The notes: generated from the letters alone by a model not told the origin. Shown: positions 27,400 to 37,109, counted from the stretch's first letter. The stretch is DNA of 64,000 nucleotides from Pontixanthobacter gangjinensis (GCF_009827545.1 NZ_WTYS01000001.1:496001-560000), one strand, 5' to 3'. Made by a program: numbers and translations.

Positions 27400-27899
27400 T
27401 GACCGAAAGCATTGGCCAAGAGCGGAAAATCGAAGTCGAGGAAGTTTTGGCGGTCAGCCCGTCAAAGCGGGCCCGGGTGGAAGATGCAGTAGAAGATGCC
27501 CCTGAAACTATGGGCGAGAAACTGGAGCGTAAGCGAGATTATCTTGAGGGCTTCCTTCAAAAGAAACCCGAGAAAGTCGCAGCCGGGGATCCGGGCGGCG
27601 AATTGCACGATGCAATTATTGACGCGCTCAAAGAGATTTACGATCCCGAAATTCCAGTCAATATCTATGATCTTGGTCTGATTTACGGCGTTGAAGTCGA
27701 TGCAGAAAGCGACGTGATCGTCAGCATGACATTGACCACACCAAATTGCCCTGTCGCGGAATCCATGCCTGCCGAAGTCGAGCTTCGCGCAGGATCAGTC
27801 CCGGGTGTTCGCGACGCAGAAGTCGTGCTTGTATGGGACCCGCCATGGGACCCGAACAAGATGAGCGATGAGGCTCGCCTCGAATTGGGGATGCTGTGA
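27399..27899 (+). CDS. sufT: SufT-like MIP18-family (DUF59) protein
   Basis: A 166-residue protein whose C-terminal 100 residues are the MIP18/DUF59 domain (DPEIPVNIYDLGLIYGV, LTTPNCPVAESMP, VLVWDPPWDPNKMSDEARLELGML), a factor for Fe-S cluster delivery. The first 65 residues are a charged extension (KRARVEDAVED, KLERKRDYLEGFL) seen in many alphaproteobacterial SUF-linked members. The start overlaps the sufS stop and its end overlaps the sufA start, both by one base. Confidence 0.88.
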   Translation: MTESIGQERKIEVEEVLAVSPSKRARVEDAVEDAPETMGEKLERKRDYLEGFLQKKPEKVAAGDPGGELHDAIIDALKEIYDPEIPVNIYDLGLIYGVEVDAESDVIVSMTLTTPNCPVAESMPAEVELRAGSVPGVRDAEVVLVWDPPWDPNKMSDEARLELGML

Positions 27900-28267
27900 T
27901 GGCCGACATGAATGCACCAACCAAAACCCGCCAAATTCCTGCTGCTGTAACCCTGACAAAGGGCGCTGAGGGGCGGATAGCCGACCTTATGTCCAAAGCA
28001 CCCTCCGATGCGATTGGGGTTAAGCTTTCGACTCCGCGGCGCGGTTGTTCAGGCCTTGCGTATTCGGTAGATTATGTGACCGAAGAAGTGAAATTCGACG
28101 AAAAAATCGAAACACCTGCGGGCACTTTTTACATCGACGGCGCGAGCGTGCTTTATCTGGTCGGATCGATAATGGATTGGGTCGAGGATGATTTCACTGC
28201 TGGCTTCACTTTCGAGAACCCCAACGCCAAGGGCGCCTGCGGCTGCGGCGAAAGCTTTATGGTCTAA
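27899..28267 (+). CDS. sufA: SufA/HesB-family A-type Fe-S carrier
   Basis: An A-type carrier that takes clusters from SufBCD to target proteins. The 122-residue chain has the three conserved cysteines in PRRGCSGLAYSVDY and GACGCGESF. It is the last gene of the suf operon; a long inverted repeat follows the stop. The ATG at 27899 overlaps the sufT stop. Confidence 0.93.
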   Translation: MADMNAPTKTRQIPAAVTLTKGAEGRIADLMSKAPSDAIGVKLSTPRRGCSGLAYSVDYVTEEVKFDEKIETPAGTFYIDGASVLYLVGSIMDWVEDDFTAGFTFENPNAKGACGCGESFMV

Positions 28268-28318
28268 TTTGGGTTTTGGCGGGCTGCGATCGCATTCTCG
28301 TTCCCCAAACCCAAATTA
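28265..28318. terminator. Inverted repeat between convergent sufA and the next gene
   Basis: Perfect 12-bp arms (TAATTTGGGTTT at 28265-28276 and its complement at 28307-28318) enclose 30 bases. The left arm includes the end of the sufA stop codon. Being symmetric and located between converging genes, it could serve both directions, although the loop is long and the T run short. Confidence 0.5.
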
Positions 28319-28331
28319 TTGCCTGCAAATA

Positions 28332-29276
28332 TTAGCCTAGCTCGCTGGCGATCCGGTCTAGCAGGGCCTTCTCTAATGCATCGACTTCACCATCGGCCTC
28401 GATCATCCCGTTAAGCCATTTCTGTTCGTTCTCGGTGACGACATGGCCTTCTGCTTCACGTGCGGTGACGTCTGGTGAAGCGGTCTTCCTGCCGAACACT
28501 TTGCCGAAATGATTGTGAACTTGCGGCGCTTCTTTTGCCATTCGGCCAAAGAAGCGACCGACATTGACGCTGTCGTCGGCAATGAAATCTTCGAGTTCCT
28601 TGCGGCGTGAGTGGCTCAATTGCGCCTTTTGCAGCGAGAAGCCTTTCAGGTAATTGGCAACACCATCCACAAACAGCTGTTGCCATTCTGCGGCATTATC
28701 ATGGCCCAATGTTGTGTCCTTCAGGCGGAACAGCATTTCGGCATCGAACCGGCTGACTGCAGCAGGACCGTGGCCCCCACTGGCAAAAATGAATCGCCTG
28801 ATCAATTTGCATTCTGCACTGGTGATACGGGTATCGGACAATTCGCCGCCGCAACGCGTCGGACCGGTGCCGGTCAGAACAGCGGTCTCAATGCGCTTGA
28901 GGGCAAAGTGCTTGAGCCGGTCAGGAACGTTGCCCGCGCGTTCCATCACTTGGGCGAGTAGCTCGAGCTCAGCCATCGATTCCAGCCGTCCGTCCTGATC
29001 GAGCGCGGCTATCAACCAATCAGCCTCTGCATCGTCTACATAGCCACGCGGCTCGGTGCCGTTGAGGATGAATTCACCCATCGCCTCGACGAAGAAGTCA
29101 GTCCATGCCGCATCTGGCGCATCCATCGCTGCATTGATCGCAAAGATCGCCTCGGCTTCTCCGCGGTGGATTTGTCCATCGCCCCAGCCAAGCTGGCGCA
29201 AAGCGAGCAATTCCTCTGGTGTAACCACACGATCTGCACTGACAGCTTTGGCAAGCTCTGAAAATTGAAAGCTCAT
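28332..29276 (-). CDS. Conserved hypothetical protein with four EF-hand/TerB-like repeats
   Basis: A 314-residue soluble protein without a signal peptide. It is made of about four helical repeats, each with a charged helix, an Asp/Gly turn and a second helix: WGDGQIHRGEAEAIF, DQDGRLESMAELELL, ASGGHGPAAVSRFDAEMLF and EADGEVDALEKALL. The turns resemble degenerate EF-hand or TerB metal sites. No function is known. The start at 29276 (MSFQFSELAKAVSADR) is preferred over the longer frame for its family-like beginning. Confidence 0.65.
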   Translation of the reverse strand: MSFQFSELAKAVSADRVVTPEELLALRQLGWGDGQIHRGEAEAIFAINAAMDAPDAAWTDFFVEAMGEFILNGTEPRGYVDDAEADWLIAALDQDGRLESMAELELLAQVMERAGNVPDRLKHFALKRIETAVLTGTGPTRCGGELSDTRITSAECKLIRRFIFASGGHGPAAVSRFDAEMLFRLKDTTLGHDNAAEWQQLFVDGVANYLKGFSLQKAQLSHSRRKELEDFIADDSVNVGRFFGRMAKEAPQVHNHFGKVFGRKTASPDVTAREAEGHVVTENEQKWLNGMIEADGEVDALEKALLDRIASELG

Positions 29277-29357
29277 TTGGTCGAAACCCCTATTCAAGTT
29301 CCTCCCGCTATCGCACAAGAGCCTTAAATTCGGGTTATCGCCCGCCTCTTACGCAAA

Positions 29358-29810
29358 TCAGCGCCTCAGCGCAGCCACACAGGACGCACGGTCGACATCC
29401 AACCCATCGCTGGCTCGCCGTGCATCGACATAGGTTACGGTCGGCTCTGCGCCCCGGCTGAGCGGATACAGATAAACGTCGAGAACGCAGGCCTCGCTCG
29501 TGAATTGCAACTTCCGCGCATCGCCTTCGCGCACATTCAGCCGTGCTGTGCCGAACTGGCGTCGCAAGCTTGCGCTATCGGCCCCGATCACGCCCTCCAG
29601 GCCAGGCATGGACATTATTCTGGGCATCCTGAGGTCGTGCGAAGTCAGGGGCGGCTCGGGCTGGGTAGGTGGCGGCGTTGCGGGCCTGCTTGGAAGGCCG
29701 ACTGATGCTTGGGGTGTTGTTCCCGGCGACGGCGGAGGCAGTGTCGTGGCGCAGGCGCCGAGTAGAGGCACCATACTAAACGCAAAAAGACGCTGAATTC
29801 TGTTAGACAT
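29358..29810 (-). CDS. Small lipoprotein, unknown function
   Basis: A 150-residue protein with a lipobox signal (FSMVPLLGAC), a Pro/Thr-rich linker and a compact C-terminal domain (LRRQFGTARLNVREGDARKL, TSEACVLDVYLYPL, DRASCVAAL). Two cysteines in that domain may pair. The gene overlaps the end of the EI24-type membrane protein gene by 8 bp, so the two are co-translated. The longer open frame upstream of 29810 is a shadow of that gene. Confidence 0.7.
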   Translation of the reverse strand: MSNRIQRLFAFSMVPLLGACATTLPPPSPGTTPQASVGLPSRPATPPPTQPEPPLTSHDLRMPRIMSMPGLEGVIGADSASLRRQFGTARLNVREGDARKLQFTSEACVLDVYLYPLSRGAEPTVTYVDARRASDGLDVDRASCVAALRR

Positions 29811-30492
29811 TGCGATTTCCGTGTCGGCGATGGACGAGATGGGTTGCCCCGGCAGCCCCGATAATCGGTGCGAGCAAATTGAGGAAGGGGACTGCGAGCA
29901 ATGCGGCGATAATTCCGCCGAACAGAAACCGGGTTGCCAGCGATAAGGGCTGCGTGTCTTGTGCCGACGCGCGATGGCGGAGCCACACCATATCTTGCAA
30001 TTCGCGCCCCAGCAGCCAGCCATTCACCGCCCAGAAGACAATTGCAGGGCCGATTGCAGTAAAAAATAGCGGGATCGCGACAATCAAAGCGGCGCCATTG
30101 GCAAGAAGAGTCCGGACAACACCCCTTGCGCTGTTCGCCAATTCCTCGCGCCAAGGTATACTGCGGGCATGTTGAACCAGATCGGGATAATGCCGGGCCT
30201 CGACCGCCATGATTACCTTATCAGCAAAGAACTGAAGGACGGCGAGCGCGACAATCCGGAATAGCAACCAGCCTCCAAGCAACACCACCACAATGGCCAC
30301 TATCGCGCCGAGTTCTTCGCTGCTTTCACCGATCCAGCCGACCAGATAACGATCCAGCGCAAGCCATAGGGCAAACCCAGCCCCGGCGAAAATCGCCAGA
30401 GTGACCAAAATAGTTTTCGAAAGCACGCGTATGATGCGCGGATCGGTTAATTGGGCCAAAGCAAGGGTCAAGGCAGTTGGAATGTTTTTCAT
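29803..30492 (-). CDS. EI24-domain (CysZ-like) membrane protein
   Basis: A 229-residue inner-membrane protein with about five hydrophobic segments, of the EI24 family, which includes the CysZ sulfate permease. Typical blocks are FFADKVIMAVEARHYPD and GPAIVFWAVNGWLLGRELQDMV. Sulfate transport is possible but no cys genes are nearby. It is divergent from the adenosine kinase gene and leads the pair with the lipoprotein. Confidence 0.75.
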   Translation of the reverse strand: MKNIPTALTLALAQLTDPRIIRVLSKTILVTLAIFAGAGFALWLALDRYLVGWIGESSEELGAIVAIVVVLLGGWLLFRIVALAVLQFFADKVIMAVEARHYPDLVQHARSIPWREELANSARGVVRTLLANGAALIVAIPLFFTAIGPAIVFWAVNGWLLGRELQDMVWLRHRASAQDTQPLSLATRFLFGGIIAALLAVPFLNLLAPIIGAAGATHLVHRRHGNRNV

Positions 30493-30623
30493 GGCTAGCG
30501 GCCTTGCCGGTGCCGGACCGCTGCCGTCAATTCAAACCTTGGCGGTGGCTCCGGAAACCCTTGGCTTGGCCAACCCAAACGGCTAGGCGCGCCGCCAACA
30601 ACTTCTAGTTCCAAGGATTGAGA

Positions 30624-31619
30624 ATGACCCAGCCCCGCTACGACGTAATTGCCATCGGAAATGCCATCGTCGATGTCATGGCGCCTTGCGATGAAGCGCT
30701 GATTGATGAGCTACAGCTTGCCAAAGGTGGGATGTCCTTGATTGATGCTGACGGTGCGCGTGATTTGTATGCGGCAATGGGTCCGGCAAAAGAAATTTCA
30801 GGCGGTTCGGCTGCAAATACTCTGGCTGGCCTTGCTTCGCTTGGGGCGCAATGTGCGTTTATCGGTCAAGTCGCCAAGGATCAGTTGGGCGATGTTTTCA
30901 GTCACGATATCCGCGCCGCCGGAATTGATTTCGATACTCCTGCTCGCGAAGGTGAGCCGCCGACCGCGCGCTGCCTGATCTTCGTCACTCCCGATGGCGA
31001 GCGGACAATGAACACGTTCCTTGGAGCAAGCCAGTTCCTTCCGCCAGCCGCGCTGAGCGAGGACGCTATTCGTGACGCGGCGGTGCTATATCTCGAAGGC
31101 TATTTGTGGGACCCCGAAGAGCCGCGCAGCGCAATGCGCAGAGCGATCGAAGTGGCCCGTAGCGCTGGGCGCAAAGTGGCCTTTACCGCTTCTGAAAGCT
31201 TTGTGATCGACCGCCACGGCGATGATTTTCGCAGCCTGATTGAAGAAGGTTTGATCGACATTCTGTTCGTCAATCATCTCGAGTTGGCCACGCTAACCGG
31301 GGAATCTGACCTCGAAGCCGGAATCGACGCGATCAAAGACAATGTCCCGACGCTGGTAGTTACACGGAGCGCGGAAGGCGCGGTGGCACTATCGGGCGGA
31401 GAACGCGCCGAAGTGGCCGCAGAGCCGATTGACAAAGTCATCGACACTACAGGCGCCGGGGACCTGTTCGCCTCGGGATATTTGTCGGGTCACGTGAAAG
31501 GCGAGAGCCTGTCTGATTGTCTCACTCGCGGAGCGATCTGCGCCGCAGAGATCATTTCGCACTATGGCGCACGGCCCGAAGCTGATTTGAAGGAATTGGT
31601 CGCAAAGCGCCTAGGCTGA
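30624..31619 (+). CDS. Adenosine kinase, PfkB family
   Basis: Phosphorylates adenosine to AMP in purine salvage. The 331-residue protein has the PfkB blocks GNAIVDVMA at the N-terminus, SGGSAANTLAGLASLGAQ, and the C-terminal anion-hole motif DTTGAGDLFASGYLSG with the catalytic Asp. It is the alphaproteobacterial adenosine kinase type rather than ribokinase, judged by the overall pattern. The ATG at 30624 follows AAGGA by seven bases. Confidence 0.88.
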   Translation: MTQPRYDVIAIGNAIVDVMAPCDEALIDELQLAKGGMSLIDADGARDLYAAMGPAKEISGGSAANTLAGLASLGAQCAFIGQVAKDQLGDVFSHDIRAAGIDFDTPAREGEPPTARCLIFVTPDGERTMNTFLGASQFLPPAALSEDAIRDAAVLYLEGYLWDPEEPRSAMRRAIEVARSAGRKVAFTASESFVIDRHGDDFRSLIEEGLIDILFVNHLELATLTGESDLEAGIDAIKDNVPTLVVTRSAEGAVALSGGERAEVAAEPIDKVIDTTGAGDLFASGYLSGHVKGESLSDCLTRGAICAAEIISHYGARPEADLKELVAKRLG

Positions 31620-31636
31620 GTTTTCGGTCCGAGATG

Positions 31637-31948
31637 CTAAGCCGGGGGCCGCCAGTCCGAATTGTCGAGCGTATTCTTAATATGTTCGAAGACCGGCCCA
31701 TAAATCGGGTTGGCGAATTGAACGCCCACCCTATCTTCCGACATCCACTTTACGATCGCGTCAAAGGGTCCGAGCGTCTGGATCCTTAACGTCAGTGTCG
31801 ATCCGATTTGCAAGACAGATCGGCGATCGTAAAAACGGCAGCCTGTTTCGGACAAATCGGTCATCGTTACCTGACGTTTAAGGCCTGAACCGGAGCGATA
31901 ATTACCGATTATTGTGACCGAATGGCGGGGTGATGAGCGGTCCTGCAT
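31637..31948 (-). CDS. PilZ-domain protein
   Basis: A 103-residue single-domain PilZ protein. The c-di-GMP-binding pattern is partly visible: RSSPRHSV at the N-terminus stands for the RxxxR region, and LSETGCRF for the (D/N)xSxxG region (here DLSETG). Such proteins act as c-di-GMP effectors, although the first motif is weak here. It is convergent with the adenosine kinase gene. Confidence 0.75.
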   Translation of the reverse strand: MQDRSSPRHSVTIIGNYRSGSGLKRQVTMTDLSETGCRFYDRRSVLQIGSTLTLRIQTLGPFDAIVKWMSEDRVGVQFANPIYGPVFEHIKNTLDNSDWRPPA

Positions 31949-32039
31949 GGCGGCAGCCTATACACCAGCGCACAAGATGTAAAATGAAGAACCGTTAAAT
32001 TTCAAGCATATCACCAACTACACCTCAACACACAAATGA

Positions 32040-33329
32040 TTATTGCTCGATTTCTCTGAGGATTTCTCGCCACCCTATATCGCGGCGGCAGAATCCTGAA
32101 GGAAAGTTGATATTGTCGACGGCGCGGTAGGCTTGTTCCTGAGCTTCGCGAACATTTCGCCCCTTTGCCGTTACATTGAGCACCCTTCCCCCACTCGCAA
32201 CGAGCCCGTTTGGTGTCTGCCGTGTGCCCGCATGGAAAATCTTGGCGCCCTCGGCTTCGCCATCACCCAGATAAATCGCACCACCTTTTTCCGGTGCATC
32301 TGGATAACCATTTGCGGCCATCACCACGGTCAGAGCGGTTTCATCGGCAAAGCGTACAGGTTGGCAGGCCGCCAGCTTGCTGTCTGCGCATGCGAGCATC
32401 AAATCGCCCAAATCGCTCTGTAGGCGGGTCATCAGGACTTGGCATTCCGGATCACCAAAGCGGCAATTATATTCGATTAGCTTGGGGCCTTCGTCGGTCA
32501 ACATCAGCCCTGCAAACAACACTCCAGAATAGGGCATCCCTTCATCCGCAAGCGTTTTGACGGTCGGCGCGATGATTTTTTCGAGTACTTCGCCGCGCAT
32601 CATCGAGTCCAGAACCGGAGCTGGGCTGTATGCACCCATCCCGCCAGTATTTGGGCCGGTATCGCCTTCGCCAACGCGTTTATGATCCTGCGCGCAACCA
32701 AAGGACAGGATTGTCGCGCCGTCAGTCAGGGCAAAGAAGCTTGCTTCCTCGCCTTGCATGAATTCCTCGATGACCACCTCGGCACCGGCTGCGCCAAACT
32801 TTCCGCCGTACATGTCTTCCAACGCGGCCACGGCCTCGTCATAGGTCTCGGGAATAACCACGCCTTTACCCGCAGCCAGGCCGTCGGCTTTCAGGACATA
32901 AGGCGGTTTGAACTTATCTAAAGCTGCCACAGCCTGGTCGAGACTGGTTGTGCGGACATATCCTGCGGTCGGAATGCCTGCACGTTCGCACAAATCTTTG
33001 GTGAAGCCCTTACTGCCTTCCAACTGAGCCGCAGCTTTCGATGGCCCGAACACAGAAACTCCCACGCCGCGCAGGCTGTCGCCCAAGCCATCGACAAGCG
33101 GGGCTTCGGGACCGATTACAACCAATCCTATCTGCTTCTCTTCACAGAACGAGATAATTGCAGCGTGGTCGGTCGCATCTAGAGCCACGCATTGTGCATG
33201 TTCAGCAATTCCGGGGTTGCCCGGCGCGGCATAAAACCTATCCTGTGGGCCAGACAGCAAATGTGATTGCGCCAGCTTCCATGCCAGCGCATGTTCGCGA
33301 CCGCCCGATCCCAACAACAGGATATTCAT
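32040..33329 (-). CDS. purD: Phosphoribosylamine-glycine ligase (GARS)
   Basis: The second step of purine synthesis, an ATP-grasp ligase of 429 residues. Visible are the N-terminal [17 protein letters not shown], the ATP-grasp part [49 protein letters not shown] and [12 protein letters not shown]. The start at 33329 is fixed by this N-terminus and by GAAGG upstream. That ribosome-binding site lies inside the first codons of the divergent xseA gene, and the two start codons overlap. Confidence 0.95.
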   Translation of the reverse strand: MNILLLGSGGREHALAWKLAQSHLLSGPQDRFYAAPGNPGIAEHAQCVALDATDHAAIISFCEEKQIGLVVIGPEAPLVDGLGDSLRGVGVSVFGPSKAAAQLEGSKGFTKDLCERAGIPTAGYVRTTSLDQAVAALDKFKPPYVLKADGLAAGKGVVIPETYDEAVAALEDMYGGKFGAAGAEVVIEEFMQGEEASFFALTDGATILSFGCAQDHKRVGEGDTGPNTGGMGAYSPAPVLDSMMRGEVLEKIIAPTVKTLADEGMPYSGVLFAGLMLTDEGPKLIEYNCRFGDPECQVLMTRLQSDLGDLMLACADSKLAACQPVRFADETALTVVMAANGYPDAPEKGGAIYLGDGEAEGAKIFHAGTRQTPNGLVASGGRVLNVTAKGRNVREAQEQAYRAVDNINFPSGFCRRDIGWREILREIEQ

Positions 33330-33347
33330 GCCCGCATCTTCCTTCGA
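33310..33347. promoter_or_regulatory. Overlapping divergent translation starts of purD and xseA
   Basis: A CATG at 33327-33330 carries both start codons: purD reads ATG leftward (33329-33327) and xseA reads ATG rightward (33328-33330). Each gene has a purine-rich ribosome-binding site located within the other's first codons: AGGA for xseA around 33319-33322, and GAAGGAAG for purD on the minus strand around 33338-33345. The promoters must therefore lie inside the opposite coding sequences. Confidence 0.75.
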
Positions 33348-34794
33348 CAATGATAGCTCGGCCGGCTTGGTAGCGCGGAGCGACGAGGGCGACAACGCTG
33401 CACCGCTGTCGATCACCGAGATTTCGGCAATGTTGAAGCGAACAGTCGAGGATCGCTTCGGCTTTGTCCGCCTGCGCGGTGAGCTTTCAGGCGTGAAACG
33501 CGCGGCGTCGGGCCATCTCTATTGTAGCCTGAAAGACGAAAAGGCGGTCATCGATGGGGTGATGTGGCGCGGCAATGCCGGGCGGCTTGGCTTTATGCCC
33601 GAAGATGGGATTGAAATCGTCGCGACAGGCAAGCTGACGACCTATCCTGGACGATCAAAATACCAGATCGTGATGGAAAGCATGGAGATTGCTGGCGAGG
33701 GCGCGCTGCTCGCCTTGCTGGAAAAGACTAAGGCCAGATTGGAGGCGGAGGGACTTTTCGCGCCCGAAAGAAAGCAGCAATTGCCGTTTTTGCCGCGGAC
33801 GATTGCAGTCGTTACCTCGCCAACCGGCGCGGTCATCCGGGACATTCTCCACCGGCTGGCGGACCGCTTCCCTTGCGAAGTTCTGGTTTGGCCGGTGCTG
33901 GTTCAGGGCAAGGGATCATCGGATCAGGTCGCTGCGGCAATTCGCGGTTTTGCGCAATTGCCCGAGGGAATTTCGAAGCCTGATATCTTGATTGTCGCGC
34001 GCGGCGGCGGCTCGATCGAGGACTTGTGGGGCTTTAACGAAGAAGCTGTGGTTCGCGCAATTGCAGACTGCCCGATTCCGGTCATTTCCGCAGTCGGGCA
34101 CGAAACCGATACGACATTGGCCGATTACGCAGCCGATCGCCGAGCACCGACCCCGACTGCTGCCGCAGAAATGGCAGTTCCCGTCCGCGTAGAACTGGTT
34201 GCCGCAATTGAAGATCTTGTCCACCGCAAGAGGCGCGCAATTACTCGCCCGGTCGGGCTTGGCCGGGAACGGCTCGAGGCCCGGCTTCAGCGAATGCCAA
34301 GGGCGGAAACGCTTCTCCAGCCGCAAATCCAGAAACTCGATGATCTCTCGGACAGGCTAGGGCGCGGATTGAAAGATAGCGCCGCCAAAGCGCGCGAAAA
34401 ATTGCAAGCCGATCCGGCGCGACTGTCAGCGCCCTTGTTGCTCGCACGGGTAGATCGCGCGCGCGACAGGCTGGGCGCTAGCCGCTTCACTCCGGCACTC
34501 GTGCAAGATCGGGTGAGGCTCGTTTCGGAGCGCTTTTCTGCCTTTGAGCGACTGTATCAATCGCTCAATCCCAAGGCACCGCTGAAACGCGGATTTGTGC
34601 TGGTTAAGGATGCGAGCGGGCGTTTGGTGCGAACCAAGCTAGCAGCTGCAAAAGAGACTGCGCTGGGTATCGAATTTATTGATGGCGTGCTGAATGTGGC
34701 ACCAGGCACCGTCGCTTCAGCTCCCGCTAAGCCAAAGCGTGCAAAAACCCGTCCCAGCGCAGAGCAAACCCAGCAAGATGATTTGTTTGGTTGA
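33328..34794 (+). CDS. xseA: Exodeoxyribonuclease VII large subunit
   Basis: Degrades single-stranded DNA with the small subunit XseB. The 488-residue chain has the N-terminal OB fold ([39 protein letters not shown]) and the catalytic core ([22 protein letters not shown] in part, [45 protein letters not shown] in part), then a long coiled coil and a KRGFVLVKD end block. The start at 33328 is supported by AGGA; an acidic N-terminal extension of some 25 residues precedes the OB fold, as in relatives. Confidence 0.94.
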   Translation: MPASSFDNDSSAGLVARSDEGDNAAPLSITEISAMLKRTVEDRFGFVRLRGELSGVKRAASGHLYCSLKDEKAVIDGVMWRGNAGRLGFMPEDGIEIVATGKLTTYPGRSKYQIVMESMEIAGEGALLALLEKTKARLEAEGLFAPERKQQLPFLPRTIAVVTSPTGAVIRDILHRLADRFPCEVLVWPVLVQGKGSSDQVAAAIRGFAQLPEGISKPDILIVARGGGSIEDLWGFNEEAVVRAIADCPIPVISAVGHETDTTLADYAADRRAPTPTAAAEMAVPVRVELVAAIEDLVHRKRRAITRPVGLGRERLEARLQRMPRAETLLQPQIQKLDDLSDRLGRGLKDSAAKAREKLQADPARLSAPLLLARVDRARDRLGASRFTPALVQDRVRLVSERFSAFERLYQSLNPKAPLKRGFVLVKDASGRLVRTKLAAAKETALGIEFIDGVLNVAPGTVASAPAKPKRAKTRPSAEQTQQDDLFG

Positions 34795-34860
34795 ACCAGT
34801 TTTGTTAAGGTGCGTTTGAACAAAGTTGTGGCCCGATCTCGGGCAAATGAAGGATTTGGC

Positions 34861-35064
34861 ATGTTAATGTCTTCAGGCGAAAATGCAGCGAAACTCGCGT
34901 TCGGCCCTAATGGTTTTCGCGTTTTGAGGCCCGGGCCCTATGTTTTGTGCGCAGTAACCAGCGAGCAAATTTCACTGGAGGAACTACGCTATTGGAGCGT
35001 CGATTTACAGGAGGCCTACGCCAGCGCAGAGATCGCCACGCGCCGTCTCGCGGACGAGCAATAG
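34861..35064 (+). CDS. DUF2093 family protein
   Basis: A 67-residue cytosolic protein of the DUF2093 family, confined to alphaproteobacteria and of unknown role. The diagnostic block is FRVLRPGPYVLCAVTSEQISLEELRYWSVDLQEAYAS (given here only as landmarks FRVLRPG, LCAVTSEQI, LEELRYWSV). It often sits beside xseA, as here, and ends one base before the M23 peptidase start. Start at ATG 34861; an in-frame GTG at 34810 is possible. Confidence 0.8.
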   Translation: MLMSSGENAAKLAFGPNGFRVLRPGPYVLCAVTSEQISLEELRYWSVDLQEAYASAEIATRRLADEQ

Positions 35065-35065
35065 G

Positions 35066-35998
35066 ATGATCGTGAAACCCACTTCAATCGGGTTCCTGTC
35101 GCTGAGCTTATTATCATGTAGCGGTGCATCACTTGACCCGCAGGCCAGCGAAACCGAGGCTGCTGTGGTGCCTGTAGTGGCAGCACGGGAGGTAGTCGCC
35201 CCCGCTCTTCCTCCTCTGCCACCAGAACCTACTGGTCCGGCGGACTTCGTCTATAACGGCCAGTTGATTCAAGGCGGTTGGTTGCGCGGGCAAGCACCCG
35301 CAGGGTCGGTTTCTGCCAGCTTGGGCGGTCAGCAATTAACACTCGACGAAGCCGGATATTTTTTCGCTGCATTTGACCGTGACGCGGGGGAAACAGCTAG
35401 GCTGACTGCACAAATGCGCAACGGAAGCATTGTGCAGAAACCCCTGTCTATATCCCCGCGTCAATGGAATATCGAACGGGTCAATCTCGCCCGTCCGCAA
35501 GGCAAGGCAAGCGAGGCCTTTATGGTCCGCCGCCGCCCGGAACTTGCGCAGATCAACGCCGCTCGCAAAGTGGACGCCGACAGCAACGGTTGGCGCCAGA
35601 ACTTTATCTGGCCGGTCACCGGCAGAATTTCGGGCCGATTTGGCTCGCAGCGGATCTATGCTGGCGTTCCCGGCAGCTATCACTCAGGCATCGACATAGC
35701 CACGGGGTCCAGCGGCACCCCCTATGTCGCGCCCGCTGACGGGGTGGTGGTGCTGGCGACCGAGCGGCCATTCTCACTAGAGGGGTATCTGTTGATTATT
35801 GACCATGGCAACGGGTTGAACAGCGCCTTCTTGCACAATTCCAAGCTGGTAGTCAGTGAAGGCGATGTTGTTCGCCAGGGCGAGCATATCGGCAATATCG
35901 GTTCGACGGGCAGCGCTACCGGGCCGCATTTGCACTGGAGCATCAAGTGGCACGGCGCTCGGCTCGATCCGCTGTTGTTCACCGGACCGATGCCCTGA
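35066..35998 (+). CDS. M23-family peptidase-like lipoprotein
   Basis: A 310-residue envelope protein with a lipobox (LSLSLLSC) and a C-terminal LytM/M23 domain at about residues 185-305. The zinc ligands are visible in SYHSGIDIATG (H and D) and GPHLHWSIKW (HxH). M23 enzymes cut peptide cross-bridges of peptidoglycan. The N-terminal half (residues 60-180) is a separate beta-rich domain. It follows DUF2093 directly and is probably co-transcribed with xseA. Confidence 0.88.
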   Translation: MIVKPTSIGFLSLSLLSCSGASLDPQASETEAAVVPVVAAREVVAPALPPLPPEPTGPADFVYNGQLIQGGWLRGQAPAGSVSASLGGQQLTLDEAGYFFAAFDRDAGETARLTAQMRNGSIVQKPLSISPRQWNIERVNLARPQGKASEAFMVRRRPELAQINAARKVDADSNGWRQNFIWPVTGRISGRFGSQRIYAGVPGSYHSGIDIATGSSGTPYVAPADGVVVLATERPFSLEGYLLIIDHGNGLNSAFLHNSKLVVSEGDVVRQGEHIGNIGSTGSATGPHLHWSIKWHGARLDPLLFTGPMP

Positions 35999-36030
35999 TC
36001 CAGCCAGCTTTGCCTGCGGATATTTAGCTG

Positions 36031-36990
36031 ATGCGAAAATTACTGCTGTTGGCTTTTGTGGCCGCCTGTTTGACGCCCGGAACATGGGTTCGCAGTCCCG
36101 TACCACGTTGGAGCCACAGCCAAGACCTCAGTGTTACCAAGCTGGATGCCGAACAGACCGCTTTCGGGGAGTTGCAGTTTCGAGGCGCTTGGCAATTGGA
36201 CAGTCAAAATACCGGTTTTGGCGGCTATTCGGCGCTGCTGGGTCATCGTGATGACCGGCTGTTTGCCGCGAGCGATAGCGGCGGCGTTCTTCAATTTCCC
36301 AAGCCCGGGGCTGCTGGCGATGTTCAAATCAGGCGTTTTGCCGGACGCGGTGCCAGGCGCAAAAACCTGATCGATATTGAATCGCTGACCCGCGATCCGT
36401 CCAGCGGGCAAATTTGGGCTGGCTATGAAGGCACGAATTCAATCGAGCGGCTAAATGCTGACTTGACCGGTGCGAAGGCGGTGCGCCCCGCCGCCATGTC
36501 GGGTTGGCGCAGTAATGCCGGGCCCGAGGCGATGGTGAGATTGGCTGACGGGCGGTTTATAGTCTTGTCCGAAGGGCCGCGCAGGTGGCTTGGCGATGCC
36601 TACCCAGCATTGCTATTTCCCGCAGATCCCGTGTCGGGCGCAATGCCTCTGCAGTTTGTCTTCGAATCGGCTGGCGGTTTTGCGCCGGTTGATATGGTGC
36701 AAATCCCCGACGGGCGGGTGTTGGTTCTCGTTCGCGATTTCAGCCTGGGATTGCCCCCTACGTTCGCGGTGAAATTGGTTTTGGTCGATCCTGCGGAGAT
36801 CGCGAACAATGCGGCTTGGGCCGGACGCATTCTAGGAGAGATAAATACGAGCGATCTGCAGGATAATTATGAAGGCATGATCGTCGAGCCGGGGCCTGAG
36901 GGAATGCTCGATATCTGGCTGATATCGGACGACAACAACGCGACATTTCAAAGAACGCTATTGCTCAATCTGCGATGGGACCCGGCATAG
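36031..36990 (+). CDS. Esterase-like activity of phytase family protein, exported
   Basis: A 319-residue protein with an N-terminal signal (KLLLLAFVAACLTPGTW) and a beta-propeller-like domain of the 'esterase-like activity of phytase' family (PF13449). Blocks include GGYSALLGHRDDRLFAASDSG, DIESLTRDPSSGQIWAGYEG and NYEGMIVEPGPEGMLDIWLISDDN (in part). Actual phytase activity is unproven for the family. It starts 32 bp after the M23 gene. Confidence 0.8.
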   Translation: MRKLLLLAFVAACLTPGTWVRSPVPRWSHSQDLSVTKLDAEQTAFGELQFRGAWQLDSQNTGFGGYSALLGHRDDRLFAASDSGGVLQFPKPGAAGDVQIRRFAGRGARRKNLIDIESLTRDPSSGQIWAGYEGTNSIERLNADLTGAKAVRPAAMSGWRSNAGPEAMVRLADGRFIVLSEGPRRWLGDAYPALLFPADPVSGAMPLQFVFESAGGFAPVDMVQIPDGRVLVLVRDFSLGLPPTFAVKLVLVDPAEIANNAAWAGRILGEINTSDLQDNYEGMIVEPGPEGMLDIWLISDDNNATFQRTLLLNLRWDPA

Positions 36991-37033
36991 AGTTAGAGGT
37001 TCAAGGGCTGGCCCAGAGGGAAGTAGCATAACG

Positions 37034-37067
37034 CAAAAAGGCGCGCGAGATACCCGCACGCCTTTCA
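37034..37067 (-). terminator. Intrinsic terminator of rpmB
   Basis: On the minus strand AAAGGCGTGCG pairs with CGCGCGCCTTT across a seven-base loop, with one G-U pair, and runs into five Ts (plus-strand As at 37034-37038). It lies about 45 bp beyond the rpmB stop. Confidence 0.75.
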
Positions 37068-37109
37068 CAATCTGGTTGATAGCTCTTCCCGCAACGGGAG
37101 AGGTGGCAA

